From contig CAMAHO010000003.1 of NCBI GenBank assembly GCA_945834545.1, forward strand, positions 1-36,320: a DNA stretch of 36,320 nt. The letters are read 5' to 3'. Position 1 is the first letter of the stretch. Each line of letters begins with the position of its first letter. A model generated the notes under the pieces. That model was not told the origin of the DNA and ran no database searches. It saw nothing but the letters and a program-made list of their open reading frames with translations. Source of the stretch: an uncultured Lachnospiraceae bacterium. Its GTDB lineage: Bacteria > Bacillota > Clostridia > Lachnospirales > Lachnospiraceae. A program made the position numbers and the translations under genes. Below are positions 23,667 to 31,496 of the stretch, in pieces.

Positions 23667-23721
23667 CGTAGGAAACTACGAGGAAAAGGGATTTACCATA
23701 AGGTAGATTCCTTTTTGTGTT
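23667..23721 (+). terminator. tandem hairpins terminating codY
   Basis: First a small stem CGTAG/CTACG capped by a GAAA tetraloop (23667-23680), then a 14-bp stem (23684-23697 with 23702-23715, two wobble pairs, 4-nt loop) followed by TGTGTTTTT. The second is a good intrinsic terminator and insulates the flagellar operon from codY. Confidence 0.85.
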
Positions 23722-23765
23722 TTTACACTATATTTTGTATTCTGATGAAAAAATAGAAAAAGATA

Positions 23766-23793
23766 TTGTGTTTTTACTATTTTTCTTTATAAT
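23766..23793 (+). promoter_or_regulatory. sigma-A-like promoter of the flagellar operon
   Basis: TTGTGT (23766-23771), a 16-nt spacer and a perfect TATAAT (23788-23793), 51 nt before the flgB ATG. The Bacillus fla/che operon is likewise driven by a sigma-A promoter before flgB. Confidence 0.6.
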
Positions 23794-23844
23794 AAAATAG
23801 AGTGGGTGCGTTGTGCCCTGCTTTAGGAGACATAGGAGGTATGT

Positions 23845-24234
23845 ATGCTTCAATCAAATGCATTTGACTATATTAATATTTTGGATAAAGCAGCGGATGC
23901 AAGCTGGCTTAGAAATGAGGCCATTGCAAATAATATTGCGAATGTGGACACACCGGGCTACAAGAGGCAGGATGTATCCTTTGAGACAGAACTGCAAAAG
24001 GCCTTAGGACATTTTCAGTTTACCTCTCTGGATGAAAAGGTGGCTGCCGTAAAGACCGGCCGATTGAATCCTCAGCCCTTTACGGATTATGCCGGTTACT
24101 CTTATCGACTGGATGGAAATAATGTGGATATCGACCAGGAAAATATCTACCTTGCGGAAAATCAATTAAAATACCAAGGATTGATGGCTGGTATCAAGTC
24201 TGAGTTTACCAATTTACAGAATGCTATGAAATAA
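23845..24234 (+). CDS. flgB: flagellar basal body rod protein FlgB
   Basis: Proximal rod subunit of the flagellar axle. The 129-residue product carries the rod-family signature LRNEAIANNIANVDTPGYKRQDVSFE near residues 26-50 (key residues N-N-I-A-N-V-D-T-P-G-Y-K) and a C-terminal helix YLAENQLKYQGLMAGIKSEF that pairs with it in the coiled-coil D0 domain. AGGAGGT stands five nt before the ATG. First gene of the flagellar operon. Confidence 0.96.
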   Translation: MLQSNAFDYINILDKAADASWLRNEAIANNIANVDTPGYKRQDVSFETELQKALGHFQFTSLDEKVAAVKTGRLNPQPFTDYAGYSYRLDGNNVDIDQENIYLAENQLKYQGLMAGIKSEFTNLQNAMK

Positions 24235-24253
24235 GTGGGAAGGAGATTAGGCT

Positions 24254-24706
24254 ATGAGTATGTTTGGCTCTTTTGATATCAATGCGTCAGGCTTGACAGC
24301 GCAAAGATATCGTATGGATGTGATTTCAGAGAATGTGGCAAATGCCAATACAACCAGGACCCAGGATGGCACTGCTTACCGAAGAAAGGTGGTCACCTTC
24401 GCACAGAAGGGGGACCAGACAGCATTCAGCAAGGTCTTTGGCGATATCATACATAAAGGCGGATACAGCGGACAAGGGGTAAAGGTAACCAGCGTGATAG
24501 AAGACCGGGAAACAGAGATGAAGATGGTATACGATCCTTCTCATCCGGATGCAGATGAAAACGGTTATGTGACCTACCCCAATGTCAACATCGTCACTGA
24601 GATGACAGATTTAATTGATGCAAGCAGGGCCTATGAGGCCAATGCGACAGCCTTTACGGCCAGCAAATCCATAGTTCAGCAAGGGCTGCAGCTTGCACAA
24701 AACTAA
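24254..24706 (+). CDS. flgC: flagellar basal body rod protein FlgC
   Basis: Proximal rod subunit. The 150-residue product opens with MSMFGSFDINASGLTAQRYR, then DVISENVANANTTRT, the rod motif in its FlgC form, and ends with the helix LIDASRAYEANATAFTASKS typical of flagellar rod and hook proteins. An AAGGAGATTAG site precedes it by a few bases and it is 19 nt from flgB. A 78-nt gap with only weak hairpins follows. Confidence 0.96.
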   Translation: MSMFGSFDINASGLTAQRYRMDVISENVANANTTRTQDGTAYRRKVVTFAQKGDQTAFSKVFGDIIHKGGYSGQGVKVTSVIEDRETEMKMVYDPSHPDADENGYVTYPNVNIVTEMTDLIDASRAYEANATAFTASKSIVQQGLQLAQN

Positions 24707-24784
24707 TGAGGAGTCCGGATGTTTGTCTTTTGACAAAACTTAGGTTTGGTTCGTTCTGATTGACGTAGAACAGAGGAGAAAGAT

Positions 24785-25126
24785 ATGGATTTAATGTCAT
24801 TAAGCGCGATAAACAGAATTCAAGGAGTGCAGGGGGTACAGGCAGTCAAGAATTACTCCGGTATCTTACAGTCACAGGATAACAAAAAGACTGAGGGAAC
24901 CTTGTTTGACAGCTTCTTAAATTCTGCCATTGATTCCATCAAGACAACAAATAGCTATCTGTCTGATGCAGAGAACGAGGAAATCAAATTTGCACTGGGG
25001 GAAGTGGATAACAGCCACGATTTGAGTATTGCACTGCAGAAGGCATCCACAGCGTTACAATACACAGTTGCAGTAAAGAATAAGTTTTTGGAAGCATACA
25101 AAGAGATCATGCAGATGCAGATTTAG
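24785..25126 (+). CDS. fliE: flagellar hook-basal body protein FliE
   Basis: FliE joins the MS ring to the rod. The 113-residue product has the family C-terminus with HDLSIALQKASTALQYTVAVKN and ends KEIMQMQI, as in other FliE. A GAGGAGAAAG site precedes the ATG. Its place between flgC and fliF is canonical. Confidence 0.95.
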   Translation: MDLMSLSAINRIQGVQGVQAVKNYSGILQSQDNKKTEGTLFDSFLNSAIDSIKTTNSYLSDAENEEIKFALGEVDNSHDLSIALQKASTALQYTVAVKNKFLEAYKEIMQMQI

Positions 25127-25175
25127 CAACCTGCAGGGCTTGATTTTAGGAATTTTAAGGTAAGGGAGAAGTACA

Positions 25176-26777
25176 ATGCTTGAAAGGCTGAAGGCAATTC
25201 AAAAAAAGGTACTGGATTGGTGGAATCGGTTCACTACAAAACAGAAGAGTATTATCATAGGCGTGATTGCTGTAGCAATTCTGACATTGGCGTTTATTGT
25301 GTATTTTGCAAGCAGACCGCAGTATGTCCGCTTGCAGGAGTGTGATACTACCAAAAAGGCATCTGAGATTGTCAGTATTTTACAGAGTAATAACATAGAG
25401 TATAGGACTTCCTCGGATGGCTTAAAAATTGATGTTATGGCTGGACAGGAGGCTCTCGCCAATTTAGCCATAGGAGCAGCTGGCTATGTGGCGGAGGATT
25501 ATACGCCGGAAAGCGCACTTAGCGGTGGCTTGTCAACAACTGCTTCCGATAAGGAGAAGCTGTGGGGAATTTATCTGGAAACCCGCCTTGCCAATGATTT
25601 TGCCGCTTTGTCCAATGTAAAGAGTGCCAAAGTGCGCTTTCATTTGGAGAATCAGACAGGCACTTTGATTGAGAGAAAGGCCGAGCATAGTGCTTTTGTG
25701 CAATTGGAATTAGACGGTACCTTTACCTCAGCAAATGCGCAAGCTATGGCCAAAGCCATACAGACAGCCCTTGGAAATGAGACCACAGATAATATCACCA
25801 TTATGGACCAGGATGCAAATCTGCTATTTGCCGGAGGTCAAAGTGATACCAATGCAGGGATTGCAAACTCTATGCTGGAGCTGCAGCAGCAGGCTGAGAA
25901 TATGCTGACTAACCAGCTGCGTAGAGTGCTAATCGGTACAAACCAGTTTAGTTCCATAGAAGTAACCAGTCACCTCGAGGTGGATTTTGCTTCCTATGAG
26001 GAGACTGTGAAACGGTATTATGCCAATGAAGGCAGAGATGAGGGTATGATATCCTCGGAAAAATATTATGAATCTACCAATGAAAGCGATGTAGGCGGCG
26101 TGCCCGGTGCAACCTCCAATGACGGAACAGTAATGGTCAATCCGGATGCCAGCAACAGCTCTTCCCAGCAGTCCGAGAGAGAAATCAACCGACTGCCCAA
26201 TGAAGCCATTAAATATATCATCAATCCGGGTGGAACGATAGATTACAAGGCTTCCTCTGTGTCGATTGCTATGATAACCTACAAGGAAGTAAAACAGGAA
26301 GATGCCAAACTACAAGGCTTCTTAGATGATATGACCTGGGAGGAGTATAAGCTTGCCAACAGTGAGGATGTAAAGGTTGAGGTGGATGGGGAGCTGTACT
26401 CTATGGCATCCACGGCTACCGGTATACCGGTAGAAAATATTACCATTATGGCTTACGAGACACCGCTGTTTTATGATAAGCCCGCTGTGAATGTAAACTG
26501 GACGGTGATTCTCAGCATTGTCATGATGGTTGTCATTTTTGGCTTGTTAGCTTTTGTGGTGTTTAGGACCATGAGAGTTCGCGTAGAGGATTCCGAGATA
26601 GAACCGGAGGAATTGCCGGTAGAAAAATTGTTGGCATCTACACCTGAGAGCGAATTAGAGGATATTGATGTAGAGACGAAGTCTGAAACACGCAGGATGA
26701 TAGAGAAGTTCGTGGATGAAAACCCCGAGGCTGCGGCAGCCTTACTTCGAAACTGGCTGAACGCAGATTGGACTTAA
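25176..26777 (+). CDS. fliF: flagellar MS-ring protein FliF
   Basis: Forms the membrane-embedded ring on which the flagellum is built. The 533-residue product has two membrane helices, at about 24-46 (IIIGVIAVAILTLAFIVYF) and 441-465 (VILSIVMMVVIFGLLAFVVF), bounding a large periplasm-facing equivalent region with ring-building motifs (FAALSNVKSAKVRFHLE; NQLRRVLIGTNQFSSIEV). The cytoplasmic tail, with TRRMIEKFVDENPEAAAALLRNWL, is the FliG-binding helix pair. AAGGGAGAAG precedes the ATG. Confidence 0.96.
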   Translation: MLERLKAIQKKVLDWWNRFTTKQKSIIIGVIAVAILTLAFIVYFASRPQYVRLQECDTTKKASEIVSILQSNNIEYRTSSDGLKIDVMAGQEALANLAIGAAGYVAEDYTPESALSGGLSTTASDKEKLWGIYLETRLANDFAALSNVKSAKVRFHLENQTGTLIERKAEHSAFVQLELDGTFTSANAQAMAKAIQTALGNETTDNITIMDQDANLLFAGGQSDTNAGIANSMLELQQQAENMLTNQLRRVLIGTNQFSSIEVTSHLEVDFASYEETVKRYYANEGRDEGMISSEKYYESTNESDVGGVPGATSNDGTVMVNPDASNSSSQQSEREINRLPNEAIKYIINPGGTIDYKASSVSIAMITYKEVKQEDAKLQGFLDDMTWEEYKLANSEDVKVEVDGELYSMASTATGIPVENITIMAYETPLFYDKPAVNVNWTVILSIVMMVVIFGLLAFVVFRTMRVRVEDSEIEPEELPVEKLLASTPESELEDIDVETKSETRRMIEKFVDENPEAAAALLRNWLNADWT

Positions 26778-26806
26778 GTAGGCTTTTAACAGAAAGGGAA
26801 TGACCT

Positions 26807-27829
26807 ATGGCTAGAAATGGAAGAGAACAGGGGGGCGTCAGTGGATTACAGAAGGCTGCGATCTTACTGATTTCCCTGGGACCTGAGAGATCGGCAGGGA
26901 TTTTTAAACATTTAAAGGAAGAGGAAATTGAAGAACTCACCTTAGAGATTGCAAATACCAGAAGTGTAACCCCTCAAGTAAAAGAGGATGTTATAAATGA
27001 ATTTTACGAGGTGTGCTTGGCACAACAGTATATTGCGGAAGGTGGTATTGGCTACGCCAAGGAGCTGTTGGAAAAATCCTTTGGTACTGAGAAGGCTGTG
27101 GATGTCATCAGCAAGCTGACCGCATCCTTACAGGTGAAACCTTTTGAATTTGTCAGAAAGACAGATGCTTCTCAGTTGATCAGCTTTATACAGGATGAGC
27201 ATCCTCAGACCATTGCGCTTATTTTATCCTATTTATCTCCTAGCCAGGCGGCGCTTATTATTTCGGCTCTTCCTCCTGACAGGCAGGCGGATGTTGCAAG
27301 GAGAATTGCGGTTATGGATCGAACCAGCCCTGATGTCATCAAGGAAGTGGAAAAGATGCTGGAGAGCAAACTGGCCAGCCTTGTAAATCAGGATTACACA
27401 ATTATCGGTGGTGTAGATAATGTGGTTGAAATATTAAATGCCGTGGATCGTGGTACAGAAAAGCATATTATGGAAACCTTGGAGATTGAGGAACCTGAAC
27501 TGGCAGATGAAATCCGCAAGAAGATGTTTGTATTTGAAGACATCCTGCTATTGGATGACAAGTCGATTCAGAGAGTTCTGAAAGAAGTTGACAGTTCTGA
27601 TTTGACGGTTGCGCTTAAGAGTGCAAATGAACAGGTACAGAATGCAATCTTTAGCAATGTATCCTCCAGATTGGCAGTTATGATCAAGGAGGATATGGAG
27701 TTTATGGGTCCTGTGCGTATGAAGGATGTAGAAGAAGCACAGCAAAAAATTGTTAATATCATTCGTAAGCTTGAGGATGCTGGTGAGATTATCATAGCCA
27801 GAGGCGGAGGAGATGAGATCATTGTCTAG
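26807..27829 (+). CDS. fliG: flagellar motor switch protein FliG
   Basis: Rotor protein that receives torque from MotA and sets direction with FliM. The 340-residue length is usual. The N-terminal domain (LQKAAILLISLGPERSAGIFKHL) binds FliF; the middle domain has EHPQ at residues 131-134 (DEHPQTIALILSYL); the C-terminal charged helix is at DILLLDDKSIQRVLKEVD and DLTVALKSA. It overlaps fliH by 17 nt at the 3' end. Confidence 0.97.
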   Translation: MARNGREQGGVSGLQKAAILLISLGPERSAGIFKHLKEEEIEELTLEIANTRSVTPQVKEDVINEFYEVCLAQQYIAEGGIGYAKELLEKSFGTEKAVDVISKLTASLQVKPFEFVRKTDASQLISFIQDEHPQTIALILSYLSPSQAALIISALPPDRQADVARRIAVMDRTSPDVIKEVEKMLESKLASLVNQDYTIIGGVDNVVEILNAVDRGTEKHIMETLEIEEPELADEIRKKMFVFEDILLLDDKSIQRVLKEVDSSDLTVALKSANEQVQNAIFSNVSSRLAVMIKEDMEFMGPVRMKDVEEAQQKIVNIIRKLEDAGEIIIARGGGDEIIV

Positions 27830-28676
27830 TAATTTGATTAAGAGGGGAAGTACCCTAATAAGCCAGGATAATACCCGAATAATTGATGTCAATGAACTCA
27901 TCGCAAAGCGTATGGAAGCTCTCAGGGTTCAAGCAGCCTGCGAGGAAGAGGAAATCCTATTGGCAAACAGCAATTCTGACAAGGAACAGGTGGAAAACTT
28001 GTTGTCAGAAGAAGGCTTTGTAGGCCTGGGAGATACCGCACAACAGCTCTTTGAAGAGATTCCGGAGGAGACAGAAGAGGTAACCGCTACGCCGGAGGAG
28101 GTTTTGGCTGAAGCCAGAAAGCAGGCGGAATGCATCCTGGAGGAGGCAAGAAGAAATGCGGAAAATGAGGCAGAAAGATTGCACCAGGAAGCTACCTTGA
28201 AAGGCAGGGAAGAAGGGCTTAATGAAGCGAAAGAAACCCTTGATATTCAACTTAGGGCTCTGGAAGAAGAAAAGGAAGAGCTGCACAGGCAATATGATGA
28301 ATTGATGTTAGAAGCGGAGAGCAAGCTGATTGATATCTTGTCTGAGGTATATGAGAAATTGATCGGAGTCAGCTTTCAGGGAGATAAAGAAGTTCTTTTG
28401 TATGTTATCTCCAATGCCCTGAAGGGAATCGACGGAAGTCATAGCTTTACAGTCCGTGTTGCACCTGAGGAGTATGAAACTGTCCGACAAAAGCAAGCTA
28501 TATTAGAAAACTGTATTCAGGGGAAGGATAGTTACTTAGAAATTTTGTCTGACAATCAGTTGCAGCCCGGAGGATGCAGCATAGAGACGGAAAAAGGAAT
28601 CTATGACTGCAGTATTGACACCCAGCTAAATGAAATCAAGAAAAGATTAGTGCTTTTGTCCTATGAGAAAGCATAG
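27813..28676 (+). CDS. fliH: flagellar assembly protein FliH
   Basis: Regulator and stator-like partner of the FliI export ATPase. The 287-residue product starts with the conserved TRIIDVNELIAKRMEAL segment, continues as a long Glu/Ala-rich coiled coil (about 85-165) and ends in the FliH/HrpE domain (LIDILSEVYEKLIGVSFQGDKEVLL, PGGCSIETEKGIYDCSID). The start is uncertain: the ATG at 27813 has GGAGG only two nt upstream, while a TTG at 27822 has an 11-nt gap. Either overlaps the fliG end, implying translational coupling. Confidence 0.9.
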   Translation: MRSLSSNLIKRGSTLISQDNTRIIDVNELIAKRMEALRVQAACEEEEILLANSNSDKEQVENLLSEEGFVGLGDTAQQLFEEIPEETEEVTATPEEVLAEARKQAECILEEARRNAENEAERLHQEATLKGREEGLNEAKETLDIQLRALEEEKEELHRQYDELMLEAESKLIDILSEVYEKLIGVSFQGDKEVLLYVISNALKGIDGSHSFTVRVAPEEYETVRQKQAILENCIQGKDSYLEILSDNQLQPGGCSIETEKGIYDCSIDTQLNEIKKRLVLLSYEKA

Positions 28677-28687
28677 TAGAGGAAACT

Positions 28688-30001
28688 TTGAGAAAACCGG
28701 ATATTCAGTATGATAAATATCAAAAATTAGTAAGAAAATCCTTCGTTGTCAGGAAGGGGAAGGTGGTCAATGTTGTTGGCTTGACAATTGAGTCTGCCGG
28801 ACCTGATGCAAAATTGGGGGATTTATGCACGATTTTCCCTGATGAAGAGGGAAATTATAAACCTGTTGCCGCGGAAGTAGTTGGCTTTAAGGACGGGCGA
28901 ACCTTGTTAATGCCTTATGACGTGACGGAGGGAATCGGAGCAGGGAGCATTGTGACCAATACCGGATTTCCATTGATGGTTACCGTAAGCGAGAAGCTTC
29001 TTGGGAAGACTTTAAATGGATTAGGCGTTCCGCTTAGTGGGGAGAGTCTTGACGGGGAGAGCTATCCGGTGGAAGCCTTACCTCCTGACCCGCTAAAGAG
29101 AACCATCATCGATGAGGTATTGCCTTTGGGAGTCAAGGCAGTGGATGGACTGATCACTGTGGGAAAAGGACAGAGAATCGGTATCTTTGCAGGCTCCGGT
29201 GTAGGAAAGTCTACCCTTATGGGAATGTTTGCCAGAAATACAAAGGCTGATATAAATGTGATCGCTTTGATTGGTGAGCGTGGCAGGGAAGTTAGAGAAT
29301 TTATTGAGAGAGACCTTGGTGAGGAGGGTATGAAGAGGTCGGTGGTAGTGGTGGCTACTTCTGATCGACCGGCCTTGGAGAGAAACAAGGCTGCTAAAAC
29401 TGCAACTGCTATTGCTGAGTATTACAGAGATCAGGGGAAAGATGTTTTGCTGATGATGGATTCCCTGACTCGATTTTCCATGGCCCAGAGAGAGATAGGA
29501 CTAGCGGGAGGGGAACCGCCTGTTACAAGAGGGTATCCGCCTTCTGTTTATTCTGAAATGCCCAAGCTTCTTGAACGGGCAGGGAGGAATGATATTGGTT
29601 CCATTACCGGCTTGTATACTGTTTTGGTAGATGGAGACGATTTTAATGAGCCTATTGCGGATACTGCAAGAAGTATTTTGGATGGACATATTGTGCTTAG
29701 CAGAAAGCTGGCGCATCAGAATCATTATCCTGCGGTTGATGTTTTGCAGAGCATTTCCAGATGTATGAGTCAGATTGCTACCAAAGACCATAAACAGTGT
29801 GCCGGGAAGCTTAGAAATGTCCTGGCAACCTACAATGAGGCTGAGGATTTGATTAATATCGGAGCATACAAGAGCGGCAGCAATCCCTCCATTGACTATG
29901 CAATTTCCAAAATAGAGGCTGTAAATTCGTATTTATGTCAGGATGTGGACGAGAAGATTACATTTGAAGATTCGAAGGAATTGCTGGAGAAACTGTTCTA
30001 G
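28688..30001 (+). CDS. fliI: flagellar export ATPase FliI
   Basis: F1-beta-like ATPase of the flagellar type III export apparatus. The start is a TTG at 28688 after GAGGA. The 437-residue product has Walker A GSGVGKST at 169-176, the DVIALIGERGREV-like segment (INVIALIGERGREVREF), Walker B VLLMMDSLTRF and the FliI/SctN signature PPVTRGYPPSVYSEMPKLLERAG. It lies 11 nt after fliH, its direct partner. Confidence 0.97.
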   Translation: MRKPDIQYDKYQKLVRKSFVVRKGKVVNVVGLTIESAGPDAKLGDLCTIFPDEEGNYKPVAAEVVGFKDGRTLLMPYDVTEGIGAGSIVTNTGFPLMVTVSEKLLGKTLNGLGVPLSGESLDGESYPVEALPPDPLKRTIIDEVLPLGVKAVDGLITVGKGQRIGIFAGSGVGKSTLMGMFARNTKADINVIALIGERGREVREFIERDLGEEGMKRSVVVVATSDRPALERNKAAKTATAIAEYYRDQGKDVLLMMDSLTRFSMAQREIGLAGGEPPVTRGYPPSVYSEMPKLLERAGRNDIGSITGLYTVLVDGDDFNEPIADTARSILDGHIVLSRKLAHQNHYPAVDVLQSISRCMSQIATKDHKQCAGKLRNVLATYNEAEDLINIGAYKSGSNPSIDYAISKIEAVNSYLCQDVDEKITFEDSKELLEKLF

Positions 30002-30073
30002 GCATAGCATAAATAATAGGTTAAGTCCTATTAGAACCTGAACCAAGCGAACGGAGGGATGGTAGGAGGACAC

Positions 30074-30523
30074 ATGGCAAGGTTTCGATATTCCTTACAA
30101 AGCATTCTAAATATTAAGGAAAAACTGGAAACGCAAAAGAAGCAAGAGTTTGCAGCAGCGCAGATTGCTTTATCGGAGCAACAGGAAAAAACACTGGCAC
30201 TTAGAAACAGACTTTCAGACTGTGAAGACAGGGCAAGAGTTCTGCTAAGTGGAACCTTAGATTTTATGGAAATACAGGAGAACAAGGCATTGCAGCTGTC
30301 TCTTGAGAATCGCCTGAAAATGCAGCTCGTGGAAGAAAAAAAGGCAGAGCAAAACCTGGAGCGTGCAAAAGAGGAAATGGTCAGTGCACGCACGGAACGA
30401 AGAACCTATGAGACATTAAGAGAACAGGCTTTCAGAGAATTTATGATGGAAGAAAATAAGGCGGAAAGCAGAGTGGTTGACGAATTAGTCAGCTACACCT
30501 TCGGACAGAAAAAGAAAGGGTAG
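30074..30523 (+). CDS. fliJ: flagellar export chaperone FliJ
   Basis: Central stalk-like coiled-coil protein of the export ATPase complex. The start at 30074 has TAGGAGGA at 30063-30070; an in-frame ATG at 30059 adds five residues and no better site. The 149-residue product begins ARFRYSLQSILNIKEKLE, the usual FliJ N-terminus, and is a continuous Glu/Lys/Gln-rich coiled coil. A 72-nt spacer with a 7-bp stem (TAATAGG/CCTATTA, 30014-30033) separates it from fliI. The three-base gap to the next gene implies coupling. Confidence 0.9.
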   Translation: MARFRYSLQSILNIKEKLETQKKQEFAAAQIALSEQQEKTLALRNRLSDCEDRARVLLSGTLDFMEIQENKALQLSLENRLKMQLVEEKKAEQNLERAKEEMVSARTERRTYETLREQAFREFMMEENKAESRVVDELVSYTFGQKKKG

Positions 30524-30526
30524 CCT

Positions 30527-31402
30527 ATGGCAAAGGAAGAAAGTCAGCAGGAACTTCAAACAAAAGCCCAAAAACAGAAGATTGTTGAAGAAAAGAAGAA
30601 CCTGAAAAAAGAGCAAAAGGAACAGAAAAAAGAGGCAAAAAAACGTGCTAGGGAAATTGCAAAGCAGGAGGATGCATTAGCAGAACAAGAGGAGGGAAAC
30701 ACTCTGGTGACCTTTGGTGCCACATTGCTAATCGTAGTACTTTGGCTGGCAGTGATCTGTGTCATCATTAAGATGGACATAGGCGGTTTCGGTAGCAATA
30801 TTATGACTCCTATTTTGAAGGATATCCCGGTGGTGAATAAAATTTTACCGGGAGTATCTATGAGTGTCACTTCTAATCCTGAGGAATACGGTGGATACAC
30901 AAACCTAAAGGATGCAGTGGATCAGATTAAGAAGTTAGAGCTTCAGATTGATAATCTACAGGTTAGCATAAACACAAAGGATGAGGAAGCGAAAACACTG
31001 AAGGCAGAGATTATAAGACTGCAGGAGTTTGAAAAGAAACAGGTAGAATTTCAACGCATTCGAACCGAGTTCTACGAGGAAGTGGTGTATGCAGACAAGG
31101 GTCCGGGTGCAGAGGAATATGCAAAATATTATGAAACCATGGATCCTGCCATGGCTGAGTATATATACAAGCAGGTGGTTGCCTCTGTACAGGCGACAAA
31201 GGAGATACAGGATTATGCATCAGCATATTCACAGATAAAACCGAAAGAAGCGGCAGGCATCTTTGAAAAAATGACAGATGATCTGAATCTGGTGGCGAAG
31301 ATTTTGAATGCTATGAATGCTGAAAACAGAGGCAAAATACTGGGAGCTATGGATCCAACAGTTGCTGCGAAACTTACAAAAATTATGGATCCGGAGCGTT
31401 AA
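30527..31402 (+). CDS. ylxF: YlxF/MotE-like flagellar membrane protein with MgtE_N-like domain
   Basis: The 291-residue product has a highly charged Lys/Glu/Gln N-terminus (1-55), one membrane helix (about 63-85, TLVTFGATLLIVVLWLAVICVII), an extracytoplasmic coiled coil (about 125-170) and a C-terminal helical domain with the repeated pattern ETMDPAMAEYIYKQV, IKPKEAAGIFEKM and MNAENRGKILGAMDPTVAAKL, as in MgtE_N and MotE. In Bacillus ylxF lies at exactly this place between fliJ and fliK. MotE of rhizobia is a chaperone for a periplasmic motility protein; in Gram-positives the role is poorly defined. I infer a stator- or rod-related chaperone in the cell envelope. Confidence 0.85.
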   Translation: MAKEESQQELQTKAQKQKIVEEKKNLKKEQKEQKKEAKKRAREIAKQEDALAEQEEGNTLVTFGATLLIVVLWLAVICVIIKMDIGGFGSNIMTPILKDIPVVNKILPGVSMSVTSNPEEYGGYTNLKDAVDQIKKLELQIDNLQVSINTKDEEAKTLKAEIIRLQEFEKKQVEFQRIRTEFYEEVVYADKGPGAEEYAKYYETMDPAMAEYIYKQVVASVQATKEIQDYASAYSQIKPKEAAGIFEKMTDDLNLVAKILNAMNAENRGKILGAMDPTVAAKLTKIMDPER

Positions 31403-31426
31403 GAAATCTTGGAAAACCTCCGATAT
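31400..31426 (+). promoter_or_regulatory. sigma-D-like promoter before fliK
   Basis: TAAG (31400-31403), a 15-nt spacer and TCCGATAT (31419-31426), against the Bacillus sigma-D consensus TAAA, 15 nt, GCCGATAT: ten of twelve bases and the exact spacing. It overlaps the ylxF stop. A sigma-A pair (TTGGAA at 31409, 17 nt, TATAGG at 31432) overlaps it and is weaker. Confidence 0.55.
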
Positions 31427-31496
31427 AATGGTATAGGCGAAAACTAGGCACGCAACATAGTTAAAAAGCCGGAATTTTTTAGAAAGGAGGAAGAGA

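Noticed and set aside
24707..24784. Promoter between flgC and fliE based on TTGACA at 24730
   Set aside because: The -35 is perfect but no acceptable -10 lies 16-18 nt downstream; the TTGACA belongs to a small stem (TTTGTC/GACAAA).
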